From NCBI RefSeq assembly GCF_014845115.1, contig NZ_NKUI01000039.1:1-47096 (forward strand): a DNA stretch of 47,096 nucleotides, written 5' to 3'. This document shows, piece after piece, positions 9,491 through 18,005 of the stretch. How positions within the stretch are numbered: position 1 is the stretch's first letter; every line of letters begins with the position of its first letter. This DNA comes from Methylorubrum zatmanii. Its GTDB lineage: Bacteria; Pseudomonadota; Alphaproteobacteria; Rhizobiales; Beijerinckiaceae. Under the pieces are notes generated by a model. That model did not search any database, had not been told where the DNA came from, and saw nothing but the letters and a program-made list of their open reading frames with translations. Made by a program: the position numbers and the translations under genes.

Positions 9491-9595
9491 GAGAGCATCG
9501 TCCCGAAAGGCGGTTTCCGGCTGTCGGAAAAAGACGATGCGGAAGCAAGGATCGAGAGCATCGTCCCGGCTCTGATATCCGGGACGATGCTCTCG
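9491..9595. repeat. Intergenic palindromic repeat, second copy of the GAGCAT family
   Basis: The first module (9491-9540) begins GAGAGCATCGTCCCG and ends GACGATGC. The second (9553-9595) is a perfect 17-base inverted repeat with a 9-base loop. Order, spacing and the GAGCAT/ATGCTC ends match the element at 7500-7599, while the inner stem sequence differs on both arms together. It may also act as a transcription barrier. Confidence 0.6.
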
Positions 9596-9632
9596 GCAGG
9601 GCCCGGGACGACCGGGCCGTTCGGGAGGTGAC

Positions 9633-10013
9633 GTGGGACGGGGACAGGATCCCGGCGGGGTGCCGCGCACGGCCAAGGCGGCGTTTTCCGACCTTGTGCT
9701 GGTCTGCCGCAAATGCGCCAAGCGTCAGGGCGTGGATCGCAAACAGCTCGGCCGGGCCCTGAAGCGTGCTCTTACGAACGTGCCCCGCGAGACGGGCACC
9801 GGCAAGGTCCGGGTCGTGGAGACGGGCTGTCTCGGCCCCTGCCCGAAGCGGATGCTGACCGTCGCGACCCCGCGTTCCATCGCCAGTCGCCGCGTCATCC
9901 TGATCGATCCGGCGCTCGACACCCTCGGCCCCGAGGTGCTGGGGATCCTGGCCGCTCCCTCCGAGGCGCGGAGTCCGGCCGGTGCCCCGTCCACCGGAGC
10001 GCGGGATGGCTGA
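9633..10013 (+). CDS. Small ferredoxin-like protein with four cysteines
   Basis: 126 residues. It contains VCRKCAKR near residue 27 and VVETGCLGPCPKRMLTVA near residue 70. The CxxC plus CxxxC arrangement in a short protein resembles the thioredoxin-like [2Fe-2S] ferredoxin family, so an iron-sulfur or metal-binding role is likely. The C-terminal 20 residues are low-complexity. The GTG at 9633 has an excellent ribosome site (GGGAGGTGAC). Its stop overlaps the ATG of the HpnL-like gene (ATGGCTGA), which implies translational coupling. Whether it works with that membrane protein is unknown. Confidence 0.72.
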   Translation: MGRGQDPGGVPRTAKAAFSDLVLVCRKCAKRQGVDRKQLGRALKRALTNVPRETGTGKVRVVETGCLGPCPKRMLTVATPRSIASRRVILIDPALDTLGPEVLGILAAPSEARSPAGAPSTGARDG

Positions 10014-11148
10014 GGCTCCGATCCGCGAGACGGCCCCCGCCGGCAGGCCGGCAGCGCAGCGCTCCGGGCACGGCGTTCTGCGCGGGCTCCTGCGCCGGTT
10101 GCCGCTGATCGGCACCCTGGGCGGGTTGGCCCTGGGCGTCTGGCTGGTCGCCACCAACGATCTCTCGGCGGTCGGCGCCGCCTTCGGGCGGATCGGCCCC
10201 CTGGGCCTCGTCGCCATCGTGCTGGTGCGAGCGCTCATCATCCTGCTCTGCGGCCTCGCCTGGGCCCGGGTCTTGGACGGCCTGCCGCCCTCCGGCCGCG
10301 CGCCCGGCGGGGGCGCGTCGTCTCCCGAGCCTTCGGTCGAGACCGGTGCCTTCCTGATCCTGCGCTTCGTGCGCGAGGGCGTGAACGTGCTGCTGCCGGT
10401 GGCCTCGGTCGGCGGCGAGGTGGTGGGCGGGCGCCTGCTGACCTTCTGGGGCGTGGCGGGCGGCCTCGCCGCAGCCTCGCTCCTCGCCGACATGCTGATC
10501 CAGGTCGCGACGCAGGTGGCCTTCACCCTGCTCGGCGCCGGCCTGCTCTGGCGGTTGCCGGGGGAGGCCGCTGCCGCGCTGGCCCGCTGGACGACGGAGG
10601 CGGCGGCGCTGGCGGTGGCGGCGGTGACCGCCTTCTTCGCGCTGCAGACCCTCGGCGCCGCCCGAGGGCTGGAGCGACGCTTGGCCGGCCTCGGCCGGCG
10701 CCTCCTGCGCTCGGCGACGCCGGAGGCGGCTTCGGCGTCGCCGGGGGGCCTCCCCGTTCAGGACGCTCTTGATGTCGTCTGGGCCCGGGACCGGCGCCGG
10801 TTCATCGCTCAATCGGTCGGTCTGCATGCCGCCGCCTGGACGCTCGGCGCCGCCGAGATCTGGATCGTGCTGGCCTGTATCGGGATCGAGGTCAGCCTGA
10901 CCGAGGTGCTGGTGCTGGAATCGCTCTCGCAGGCGATCAAGTCGGCGGCCTTCCCGGTTCCGAGCGGACTCGGTGTGCAGGAGGGCGGCTTCATGGTGGT
11001 CGGCGCCCTGTTCGGGCTCGATGCCGGCATCGCCATCGCCCTGTCGCTGGCCAAACGTGTCCCCGACGTGGTGCTCGGCCTGCCCTCGCTCATCGTCTGG
11101 CAGACCCTGGAGGCGCGGCGCGCGCAGGTTCTGGCGCCGCGGGATTAG
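10006..11148 (+). CDS. hpnL: HpnL-like integral membrane protein (hopanoid-associated flippase family)
   Basis: 380 residues with about seven to eight hydrophobic helices, including LPLIGTLGGLALGVWLVATN, GLVAIVLVRALIILLCGLAWA and IWIVLACIGIEVSLTEVLVL. The C-terminal motif KSAAFPVPSGLGVQEGGFMV and the following Gly-rich helix are typical of the UPF0104/lysylphosphatidylglycerol-flippase-like family. The family includes HpnL of hopanoid clusters, thought to move hopanoids to the outer membrane. No other hopanoid gene is in the window, so the symbol is tentative. The ATG at 10006 overlaps the previous stop; an upstream in-frame GTG at 9982 is possible. Confidence 0.75.
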   Translation: MAEAPIRETAPAGRPAAQRSGHGVLRGLLRRLPLIGTLGGLALGVWLVATNDLSAVGAAFGRIGPLGLVAIVLVRALIILLCGLAWARVLDGLPPSGRAPGGGASSPEPSVETGAFLILRFVREGVNVLLPVASVGGEVVGGRLLTFWGVAGGLAAASLLADMLIQVATQVAFTLLGAGLLWRLPGEAAAALARWTTEAAALAVAAVTAFFALQTLGAARGLERRLAGLGRRLLRSATPEAASASPGGLPVQDALDVVWARDRRRFIAQSVGLHAAAWTLGAAEIWIVLACIGIEVSLTEVLVLESLSQAIKSAAFPVPSGLGVQEGGFMVVGALFGLDAGIAIALSLAKRVPDVVLGLPSLIVWQTLEARRAQVLAPRD

Positions 11149-11193
11149 GGCAGCCGTTATCCCGAAGGGCCGGAGGTCACGCGCGGTGACCGT

Positions 11194-11757
11194 TCAGCCT
11201 GTTCCGTTCACGAGCCAGTGCCGCATCGCCTCGAAGGTGGTGATGCCGGCGGCGAAGGCCACTGGCGCCTCTCCGTCGGCCAAGTCGTCCAACCGTTGGC
11301 GAAAGCTGCGCCACAGCGGTCCGACGGCTCGTCCTCGGCCGGCATAATAGGCCAGCGGCACGTTATCCCCATGCAGGCGCGCGACGTGGCGGCCGATCAC
11401 CGTGCCGCCCAGGGCCGAACCCTCCAGCACGTAGAGCGCACCGAGCGCCCCCCCCTTGCCGTCGAGACGGGGCCGGGAGGGTGCGGGCAGGGCGCCGAGG
11501 GCCGTATCCTCGGAGGAGAGGATGCGCAGATCCGTATCGAGCGCCGTCAGCCTCCGGCGGGGATCGAAGAACGCCGCCTCGTTGAGGGCGTCGGCGATGG
11601 CCGGCTCATAGCTGGCATGAAAGCCGCGCAGGCGTCCGAGCAGATCCCGGTAGCCGGAGAGCGTCGCCACCCGCGCCTCCCAATCGAGGTCTCGCTCCAG
11701 CGCGGCATGCGCTTCGGCCGTGGCCTCCCGCAGACGGGCGTGTAAGCTGTCGGTCAA
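11194..11757 (-). CDS. bphO: Biliverdin-producing heme oxygenase (BphO)
   Basis: 187 residues, the size of bacterial heme oxygenases. An N-terminal helix carries the likely heme-ligand His17 in ATAEAHAALE. The distal-helix glycine motif GALYVLEGSALGG is present. Heme oxygenase opens heme to biliverdin IX-alpha, CO and iron; biliverdin is the phytochrome chromophore. The gene lies 30 bases downstream of the bacteriophytochrome on the same strand, the classic bphP-bphO arrangement, so chromophore supply is the likely role. An iron-scavenging role is less likely in this context. Confidence 0.92.
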   Translation of the reverse strand: MTDSLHARLREATAEAHAALERDLDWEARVATLSGYRDLLGRLRGFHASYEPAIADALNEAAFFDPRRRLTALDTDLRILSSEDTALGALPAPSRPRLDGKGGALGALYVLEGSALGGTVIGRHVARLHGDNVPLAYYAGRGRAVGPLWRSFRQRLDDLADGEAPVAFAAGITTFEAMRHWLVNGTG

Positions 11758-11787
11758 GAAGACCCCTGGGAGAAGTCTGAAACGGGA

Positions 11788-14412
11788 TCAGGCGTGGACG
11801 GTGAAGCAGGCGCCGTCGGCATTCTCGACGTCGAGGCGGGCGCCGATCTGCTCGAGCATGGCGCGGATCAGCTTCATCCCGAGGCCGGTGCCCTGCGCCT
11901 TGGCATTCTCCCAGCCCAGCGGCATGCCCTGCCCGTCGTCGCAGACCTGAAGCCGCACGGCGCCCGCCGCGCCGTCGACGGTGACGCTGATCCGCACCCC
12001 CTTGTCGGGTCGGCCCGCATATTTGAACGCGTTGGTCACGAGTTCGGTGGTGATCAGGGAGAGCGCCACCGCGTGGCGATAAGGCACCATCAGGCCAGGT
12101 TCGGCGGTCAGCTCGACGCTGTGCTCGTCCCCGGCCATGCCGGCCAGGTCGTTGCACAGGGCCTGGATGGTCTGGCCGAGATCGACCTGCTCCATGCTCT
12201 CGCCCTGGTAGAGGCTGTCATGCACCCGCGCGACGCTCATCACCCGCGCCGAGGTCTCCGAGAAGGCCTGCCGGGCCGACGGGTCGGCGATCTGCCGGCG
12301 CTGCATGTGCAGGAAAGCCGTCACGATCTGGAGCGAGTTCTTCACCCGGTGGTCGATCTCGCGGGTGAGCAGATCCTTCTGGATCAGCAGCCGCTCCTTG
12401 TCGGCCAGCAGCCCCGTCAGCTCATCGATCTTGCGGCGCTGGCGCAGCACCACGCCGTCGACGGCATCGGCGAGCTGCGCGGCCAGGGCGACCTTCCAGG
12501 GCGCCCATGGCATGGAATGGCCGCGCCGCTCCTCGACCCAGCGCTCGAAGGAGCGGCGGGGCAGCACTGCGACCGGGCCGCTGCCGGGAAGAACGGGTTT
12601 GCGCGGGTCGCCGCTCCAGGTCACGGTGCTCGGCACTTCCGGCTTGAACCACATCAGGAGGTGCTGGCGCGAATGGCCGACGAAGGCGGCGAGCAGGCCG
12701 CTCGCCATCTCGGTATAGGCGGCGGCCGGTGCGTGGTGCATCACCAGCGTGTCGGTGACGAAGGTCCGCTCGTTGGGGCCAAGGCTCTCCCGCAGCCATC
12801 CGGCGAGTGCCTGCACCGCCTCCGCCGACGGCGTGGTGCCGACGAGGCAGACGACGTCGTCCGAGACGATGCCGGCGCCCACGGCTCCGAACAGGTCGAG
12901 GAGGGTCGGATTGCCCTGCGTGAGGGAATTCACGAAATCATCGGAGCGGGTCAGCCCGCGCACCAGCTGGCCCTGGATGTCGAGATGGCGCTGCTGCTCG
13001 CTCCACAGCGCCTTGCCCTCGATCTCCTGCACGCGCATGGCGAAGCCATCGGTCAGCACGGTCGCCGCAGCGCGGGTTTCGGGAGCCACGTAATGGGGCC
13101 GGCGGTGATGGCCGATCATCAGGCCCCAGAGCCGGTTCTCGACCATGATCGAGATCGACATCGAGCCGTCGACACCGAGATTGCGCTGGTATTCGAGGTG
13201 GATCGGCGAGAGCGTGCGGTTTTGCGCGAAGGTGAGGTCGATCGGCGCATTGCCGGCGCTGCGGTCGGCGACCAGCGGCACCGGCACGCAATCCCGGTCG
13301 ATCACGAAGCGGCTCTTGGCCTTGGTGTAGAGGGCGCGGGCCTGGGCCGGGATGTCCGAGGCGGGAAAGCGCAGACCGATGAGCGGGCGCTGCCAGTCCG
13401 GCACCATGTCCTCGGCGATGGCCTCGCCGTTCCAATCCGTGTCGAAGCGATACACGAGCACCGATTCGAAACCCGTCATCGCGCGGATCTCGAGGGCGGC
13501 GATCTGGGCGGCCTCGGTCAGGGTTTCCGCCATCCGCAGCCGGATCATGGCGAGTTCGGTATCGAGCGGGCTCGCGGCGGAGAAGTCCTCGGGCCGCTCC
13601 GGCGCCAGTTCCAGTTCCACGATCACCCGGCCGAGATGGGCGTGGGCGACGAGGAGGAAGCGCTCGCCCCGCGGCGGCAGGACGACGCTGCGGCGCAGGA
13701 GCCGTCCGTCCGTCAGCGTATGGGCGGCCAGCCCGTCCCGGATCGCCGAGACGATGTCCGCCGGCAGCACCTCCGATAGGGAAAGACCATTCGGCGGGAA
13801 GGACTCCGGGGCCAGCACGTCGGCGGCGTTGGCGCTGAAGGCCAGGATTTCGAGGCTCGTCGCATCCGCGGCGAACATCACCGCGTTCGGCTGGATCGAG
13901 CCGGGAATATGGATCGGCTCGCGCTCGCACAGGCTCGGATCGACCGGCTCGGCCCGGCTGCGATGACTGATCGCGGCGAGCACCGCCTCGCGCGAGGGGC
14001 CGGCCGCGATCTGCTCCAGGGAGGTGATCGTCAGCCAGAGATGGCCGGCCGCCGCCGCCCGCAGACCGATCCGCGCCCGCAACGGGGCCGGGATGCGGCC
14101 GAACACGAATTCGAAGCTGTGGTCGGAGAGGCCGCCGCGCACGCTCGCGAGGAAACGGCCATAGAAGCTCGGCACGTTGGCGCTCGGAACGAGCTCGCTG
14201 AAGAAGTTGCGCCCGACCATCGCCTCCGAGGGGAGGCCGCACAGGGTTTCGGCCACCCGGTTGCAATCGAGCACGAGCCCGGTCCCGTCGAGGGCCAGCA
14301 GCCCTACGCCGAGTTCGTTTCGCTCTTCGGGAGACAGCGAATCAGGATCGACCGGAAGGTCGATCGGAGCACTGTTCGGCCCCTTGGCGTGCATCTGCGA
14401 CGGATCGACCAT
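11788..14412 (-). CDS. bphP: Bacteriophytochrome histidine kinase with N-terminal PYP-like domain
   Basis: 874 residues from the ATG at 14412 (a TTG at 14502 would add 30). Domain order is PYP-like PAS (about 33-132), phytochrome PAS-GAF-PHY, then a HisKA_2-type kinase. The PYP-like part aligns without gaps to photoactive yellow protein (VGRNFFSELVPSANVPSFYGRF). However, Ser77 replaces the chromophore Cys69, Cys50 replaces Tyr42 and Ala replaces Glu46. The phytochrome core is intact: biliverdin-ligating Cys162 in LCEREPIHIPG, Asp353 in PASDIP, the GAF His in SPIHLEYQRN, and the PHY tongue motifs WSGDP and PRRSF. The kinase H-box is EIDHRVKNS with His688. No receiver domain is attached. bphO follows 30 bases downstream. 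The overall layout recalls Ppr of Rhodospirillum centenum. Confidence 0.93.
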   Translation of the reverse strand: MVDPSQMHAKGPNSAPIDLPVDPDSLSPEERNELGVGLLALDGTGLVLDCNRVAETLCGLPSEAMVGRNFFSELVPSANVPSFYGRFLASVRGGLSDHSFEFVFGRIPAPLRARIGLRAAAAGHLWLTITSLEQIAAGPSREAVLAAISHRSRAEPVDPSLCEREPIHIPGSIQPNAVMFAADATSLEILAFSANAADVLAPESFPPNGLSLSEVLPADIVSAIRDGLAAHTLTDGRLLRRSVVLPPRGERFLLVAHAHLGRVIVELELAPERPEDFSAASPLDTELAMIRLRMAETLTEAAQIAALEIRAMTGFESVLVYRFDTDWNGEAIAEDMVPDWQRPLIGLRFPASDIPAQARALYTKAKSRFVIDRDCVPVPLVADRSAGNAPIDLTFAQNRTLSPIHLEYQRNLGVDGSMSISIMVENRLWGLMIGHHRRPHYVAPETRAAATVLTDGFAMRVQEIEGKALWSEQQRHLDIQGQLVRGLTRSDDFVNSLTQGNPTLLDLFGAVGAGIVSDDVVCLVGTTPSAEAVQALAGWLRESLGPNERTFVTDTLVMHHAPAAAYTEMASGLLAAFVGHSRQHLLMWFKPEVPSTVTWSGDPRKPVLPGSGPVAVLPRRSFERWVEERRGHSMPWAPWKVALAAQLADAVDGVVLRQRRKIDELTGLLADKERLLIQKDLLTREIDHRVKNSLQIVTAFLHMQRRQIADPSARQAFSETSARVMSVARVHDSLYQGESMEQVDLGQTIQALCNDLAGMAGDEHSVELTAEPGLMVPYRHAVALSLITTELVTNAFKYAGRPDKGVRISVTVDGAAGAVRLQVCDDGQGMPLGWENAKAQGTGLGMKLIRAMLEQIGARLDVENADGACFTVHA

Positions 14413-14633
14413 TACAGAAGCCGGTATGCCCGCCGTATCTCGATTGTGCAATGCCGGTACAGCCTCACGTTCCTTTGTGGTCTGCGAAATGAGGAGAGCC
14501 AAGTGATTGGTGCAGGCTGGCTTTGTCTGAAATCATACAATTCCCGCGATACTGTGCGGGCTCCTTCAGGTCCGGGCGTCGGAGGTCGGATCGGCGTCTG
14601 AACGGGGCTGTCGCCATCCTGAAACGGACCTCT
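14413..14633. other. Spacer between bphP and the dehydrogenase gene
   Basis: 221 bases that should carry the bphP promoter on the minus strand. It includes the possible N-terminal extension of bphP up to 14502. No convincing promoter or terminator is recognised. Confidence 0.35.
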
Positions 14634-16016
14634 TCAATCCAGCCGATCCGCGAGATCGGACAGGGCCGTGTCGAGCCCCTCCTCCAGGGTCGGATGATAG
14701 AAGGGACGGTCGCGGAAACGCCGTACGTCGAGCCCGTCCTGGACGGCATAGGCCAGAAGATGGCCGAGATGCTCCACCTCCGGGCCGACCAGTTCGGCTC
14801 CGGTGAGCCGCCCGTCCGGCTCGGCATAGAGGCGGATGCCGCCCTGCGCCCGGTCCATCACCTGGGCCCGGCCCTGGTCGCAGAAATCGGCGCGTCCGAC
14901 GATCCGGCCGGAACCGGGCGAGAACCCGCCGCCGATCACCGCGATCTGCGGTTGGCTGAACACCATGGCGAGCGCGACCCAACGCTCCGGCCGCTCCGGC
15001 CCCTCCCCCGCCGCGAGGCGGGCGGCGTTGCGGCCGGCGATCCGGCCCTGACGGCTCGCCTCGTGCAGCACCGGGCGGTCGGCATTGGCGTCCCCGGCGA
15101 TCAGGATCGGCGCGCCCTCGCAGAGCAGGGAGCGGGAATCGTAGGACGGGCTGCCCGTCTCGTCGAGCGAGACGCCGGTCCGTTCCAGGCCGAGGCCGCG
15201 GACATTCGGCGGACGACCCGCGGCGGCGAGCACGCGGGTGAAGCGGCCTTCGCCCGCGCCGCCCTCCCCGTTCCAGCCGAGGCGCGCACCGTCCCCGTCC
15301 GGAGCGGCGTGCTCGACCTTGGCGCCGAGATGCAGGTCGAAGGCCTGCGAGAAGATCTCTCGCGCCGCCGCCTTCAGGTCCGGGTCGCTCAGGCTGCCCA
15401 GGCTGTCGCCGGGATCGAACACGCTGGTGCGGACGCCGAGGCGGGCCATGGCCTGGGCCAGTTCCAGCCCGACCGGGCCGGCGCCGAGCACGGCGAGGGA
15501 GGCGGGCAGATCCTCGATGTCGAACACGGTATCGGTGGTGAGCACCCGCTCCCCCAGATCCCGCAGCGGCTCCGGCACGCTCGGGCTGGAGCCGGTCGCC
15601 AGCACCGCCGCCTTGAAGCGCAGGCGGGTGTGATCGTCGACGCGCAGGCAGTCCGGCCCCTCGAACACCGCCCGGCCCGTCAGGCGCGACTCGTCCGGGA
15701 GCTGCTCAAGCCCCTCGAAGACGGAGCCGACGAAACGGTCGCGCCAGTGCCGCATCCGGGCGAGCACCGCCGGCCCGTCGACGCGCACCGCGCCGACATG
15801 GATCCCCAGGCGATGGGCCGCGCGGGCATCCTCGGCGGCTTCGGCGGCGGTGATCAGGAGTTTCGAGGGCATGCAGCCGACGCGGGCGCAGGTGGTGCCG
15901 CCGGGCCCCTGCTCGATCAGCACCGCTTTCGCCCCCGCCGAGAGGGCCGCACGGTGGGCGGCGATGCCGGCGGTGCCGGCCCCGATCACCGCCACGTCGC
16001 AGGCGAGGTCGCGCAT
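14634..16016 (-). CDS. Dihydrolipoamide dehydrogenase-like flavoprotein
   Basis: 460 residues of the class I pyridine nucleotide-disulfide oxidoreductase family. The FAD-binding start is DVAVIGAGTAGIAA. The redox-active disulfide is C43/C48 in TTCARVGCMPSKL. The NAD(P) Rossmann motif is AVLGAGPVGLELAQ, and the second FAD motif lies near ILIAGDANA. The C-terminal dimer-interface active site is FYHPTLEEGLD, with the His-Glu pair present. All catalytic residues of a lipoamide/mercuric-reductase-type enzyme are there, but no 2-oxoacid dehydrogenase subunit is nearby, so the natural substrate is open. The ATG at 16016 lies 4 bases after the SDR stop, so the two form one operon. The frame continues to 16052 but that overlaps the SDR. 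Confidence 0.85.
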   Translation of the reverse strand: MRDLACDVAVIGAGTAGIAAHRAALSAGAKAVLIEQGPGGTTCARVGCMPSKLLITAAEAAEDARAAHRLGIHVGAVRVDGPAVLARMRHWRDRFVGSVFEGLEQLPDESRLTGRAVFEGPDCLRVDDHTRLRFKAAVLATGSSPSVPEPLRDLGERVLTTDTVFDIEDLPASLAVLGAGPVGLELAQAMARLGVRTSVFDPGDSLGSLSDPDLKAAAREIFSQAFDLHLGAKVEHAAPDGDGARLGWNGEGGAGEGRFTRVLAAAGRPPNVRGLGLERTGVSLDETGSPSYDSRSLLCEGAPILIAGDANADRPVLHEASRQGRIAGRNAARLAAGEGPERPERWVALAMVFSQPQIAVIGGGFSPGSGRIVGRADFCDQGRAQVMDRAQGGIRLYAEPDGRLTGAELVGPEVEHLGHLLAYAVQDGLDVRRFRDRPFYHPTLEEGLDTALSDLADRLD

Positions 16017-16020
16017 CGCG

Positions 16021-16827
16021 TCAGGCCGCCATGGTGAGGACGGCGCCACCATCGACGCGCAGGTTCTCGCCGGTGATGAAGCTCGCCTGCTCGGAGCAGA
16101 GGAAGGCCACGGCCGCCGCCACCTCTTCGACCCGGCCCCGGCGCTTGGCGACGATGCCCGGGCGCTTCTCCTCCAGGAAGCTCTCGATCGCCTCCTCGAA
16201 GGAGACGCCGAGTTCCTCGGCGCGCTTCTCCATCATCGCGTCGGTCATCGGCGTCGCCACGAAGGCGGGCGCCACCGAATTCACCAGCACGCCGTCCGGG
16301 CCATAGGCCTTGGACAGGCCCTTGGTGAGATTCATCAGGCCGGCCTTGGCGGCGCAATAGGGCAATTCCTCGACATAGGGCTGCACCGCGTCCTCGGAGG
16401 TGAAGAACACGATCCGCCCCCATTTCCGTTCCCGCATGCCCGGAAGGAAGGCGCGGGCGACCCGGACCGCCGCCATCAGGTCAGCCTGGATCGTCGAGAG
16501 CCAGCCCTCGTCGTCGATCTCCAGGAAATCGCCGGTGGCCCCGGTGACGCCGGCGGCGTTGACGAGGATGGTCGGCGTCTCGCCGAAGGCCGTGGCGGCG
16601 AAGTCGCGCAGCGCGCGCGCGCCGGCCTCGCTGGAGAGGTCGGCCTGGCAGGCCTTCACGGGGCCGAGGGCGGCCAATCTTTGGGCCGCCTCCTGCAGCT
16701 CCATCTCCTTCAGGTCGGAGAGGACGACCTTCACGCCCTCCCGCAGCAGGTACTCCGCGCTGGCATAGCCCATCCCGGAATCGCCCCCTGTGATGACCGC
16801 GACGCGACCGCTGATGCCGAGATCCAT
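16021..16827 (-). CDS. Short-chain dehydrogenase/reductase (SDR)
   Basis: 268 residues. The Rossmann motif TGGDSGMGYA (TGxxxGxG) lies at about residues 12-21, NAAG follows, and the catalytic Ser precedes YCAAK (YxxxK). The insertion EELGVSFEEAIESFLEEKRPG before the C-terminal FITGENLRVDGG is typical of classical SDRs acting on 3-hydroxyacyl or sugar substrates. The exact substrate cannot be read from sequence. The ATG at 16827 has a good ribosome site (GAAGGTCG); the frame is open to 17049 but the extra N-terminus is not SDR-like. It is the first gene of an operon with the flavoprotein 4 bases downstream. Confidence 0.87.
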   Translation of the reverse strand: MDLGISGRVAVITGGDSGMGYASAEYLLREGVKVVLSDLKEMELQEAAQRLAALGPVKACQADLSSEAGARALRDFAATAFGETPTILVNAAGVTGATGDFLEIDDEGWLSTIQADLMAAVRVARAFLPGMRERKWGRIVFFTSEDAVQPYVEELPYCAAKAGLMNLTKGLSKAYGPDGVLVNSVAPAFVATPMTDAMMEKRAEELGVSFEEAIESFLEEKRPGIVAKRRGRVEEVAAAVAFLCSEQASFITGENLRVDGGAVLTMAA

Positions 16828-17032
16828 GGGGGCGACCTTCTTTCGCTGTCGGCGTCCGATTCGACCCTTCGATGTCGCCGCGGCAGCCTTTGTTAAAGCC
16901 GCGTGCCAACGGCAGCGGGAGAGGATCGTTCCAGCCGGGCGCTGCGGCACTTGTGAAAGCGTTTGCGGGGATCGCCGCCGCGCGGCACCTTCACGGACGC
17001 GGTGCAAAAGCGAATCGGATGGGAGGGACACC

Positions 17033-17466
17033 ATGAGCGCGAGCGACACGGCGCAGCCGGGTCCGGCCGTGCCCCCGAAGGGCGGCGTGGTTGCCTATCT
17101 CACCCTCGACGGTGCCTCCGGGCGGCGGAGTTCTACAAAGCCGCTTTCGGGGCCGAGATCGTCGCCTCCATCCCGCCGGACGAGCAGGGCCGAACCATGC
17201 ATGTTCACCTGATCGTGAACGGCAGCTCGGTGATGCTCTGCGATGCCTTTCCCGAATACGGCCACCCGCTCCAGGCACCGCAATCCTTCAGCCTGCTCCT
17301 GCCGGTCGAAGATATCGCGGTCTGGTGGGACCGGGCCGTGGCGGCGGGGGCGGAGGTGGTCACCCCCTATCAGACGATGTTCTGGGGTGACGTCTACGGG
17401 CAGCTGCGCGACCCGTTCGGCGTGATCTGGGCGATGAACCAGCCCGGTCGGACGGCCCGATCCTGA
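17033..17466 (+). pseudogene. VOC (PhnB/glyoxalase-like) protein gene broken by a one-base deletion
   Basis: The ATG at 17033 has a strong ribosome site (GGGAGGGACACC) and reads MSASDTAQPGPAVPP then GGVVAYLTLDGAS. At about 17115-17125 the frame is lost, and the rest of a typical VOC domain (AAEFYKAAFGAEI through DPFGVIWAMNQPG) continues in another frame to the stop at 17464-17466. One missing base in the GGGCGGCGG tract restores a full protein of about 144 residues of the PhnB-like family. It may be a recent inactivation or a base-calling error in a GC run. The SRPBCC gene follows 14 bases later, probably co-transcribed. Confidence 0.8.
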
Positions 17467-17480
17467 GCGGGAGACACATC

Positions 17481-17951
17481 ATGGCCGATGCCGACGACCC
17501 GCGCGACCTCGTGCTGACCCGCCTGATCCCGGTCCCGCGCCGGGCGCTCTGGCGAGCCTGGACCGAGCCGGATCTGCTGAAGGCGTGGTTCGCGCCGAAA
17601 CCCTACACCACCCCGGTCGCCGAACTCGACCTGCGCCCCGGCGGCACCAGCCGCATCGTGATGCGCAGTCCCGACGGGCAGGACCTGCCCAATACCGGTG
17701 TCTATCTGGAGGTGGTGCCCGACGAGCGCCTCGTCGTCACCGACGCCTATCGTTCGGCCTGGATCCCGTCCGACAAGCCGTTCCTGACGGTGATCCTCAC
17801 CTTCGCCGACGAGGCCGGCGGCACCCGCTACACGGTGCGGGCCCGCCACTGGACCTTGGAGGATCGCCGGCGCCACGAGGAGATGGGCTTTGCCGAAGGC
17901 TGGGCAATCTGCGCCGACCAGCTCACGGAGCTGGTGACGGAACTGCGCTGA
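17481..17951 (+). CDS. SRPBCC/AHSA1-family protein
   Basis: 156 residues. The N-terminus DLVLTRLIPVPRRALWRAWTEPDLLKAWFAP and the middle DLRPGGTSRIVMRSPDGQ are typical of the activator-of-Hsp90-like START (SRPBCC) family. Such small lipid- or ligand-binding proteins are often encoded next to VOC proteins of the PhnB type, as here. The biochemical role is unknown for most members. The ATG at 17481 has a GCGGGAG ribosome site. A hairpin at 17956-17997 ends the unit. Confidence 0.88.
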   Translation: MADADDPRDLVLTRLIPVPRRALWRAWTEPDLLKAWFAPKPYTTPVAELDLRPGGTSRIVMRSPDGQDLPNTGVYLEVVPDERLVVTDAYRSAWIPSDKPFLTVILTFADEAGGTRYTVRARHWTLEDRRRHEEMGFAEGWAICADQLTELVTELR

Positions 17952-17955
17952 CGAA

Positions 17956-17997
17956 CCGCCGGCACCCCCGCCCGGGACGGGAAGAGGGGGCCGGCGG
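17956..17997. terminator. Bidirectional terminator-like hairpin
   Basis: CCGCCGGC and a C run (17956-17969) pair with a G run and CCGGCGG (17986-17997), with one bulged A. It sits between the convergent SRPBCC (+) and argF (-) genes, 5 bases after one stop and 9 before the other. There is no clear T tract. Confidence 0.5.
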
Positions 17998-18005
17998 GTG
18001 CGAGG

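Noticed and set aside
7747..9762. 671-codon plus-strand frame opposite the KpsE-like gene
   Set aside because: Shadow frame; the minus-strand protein has the expected membrane helices and coiled coil.
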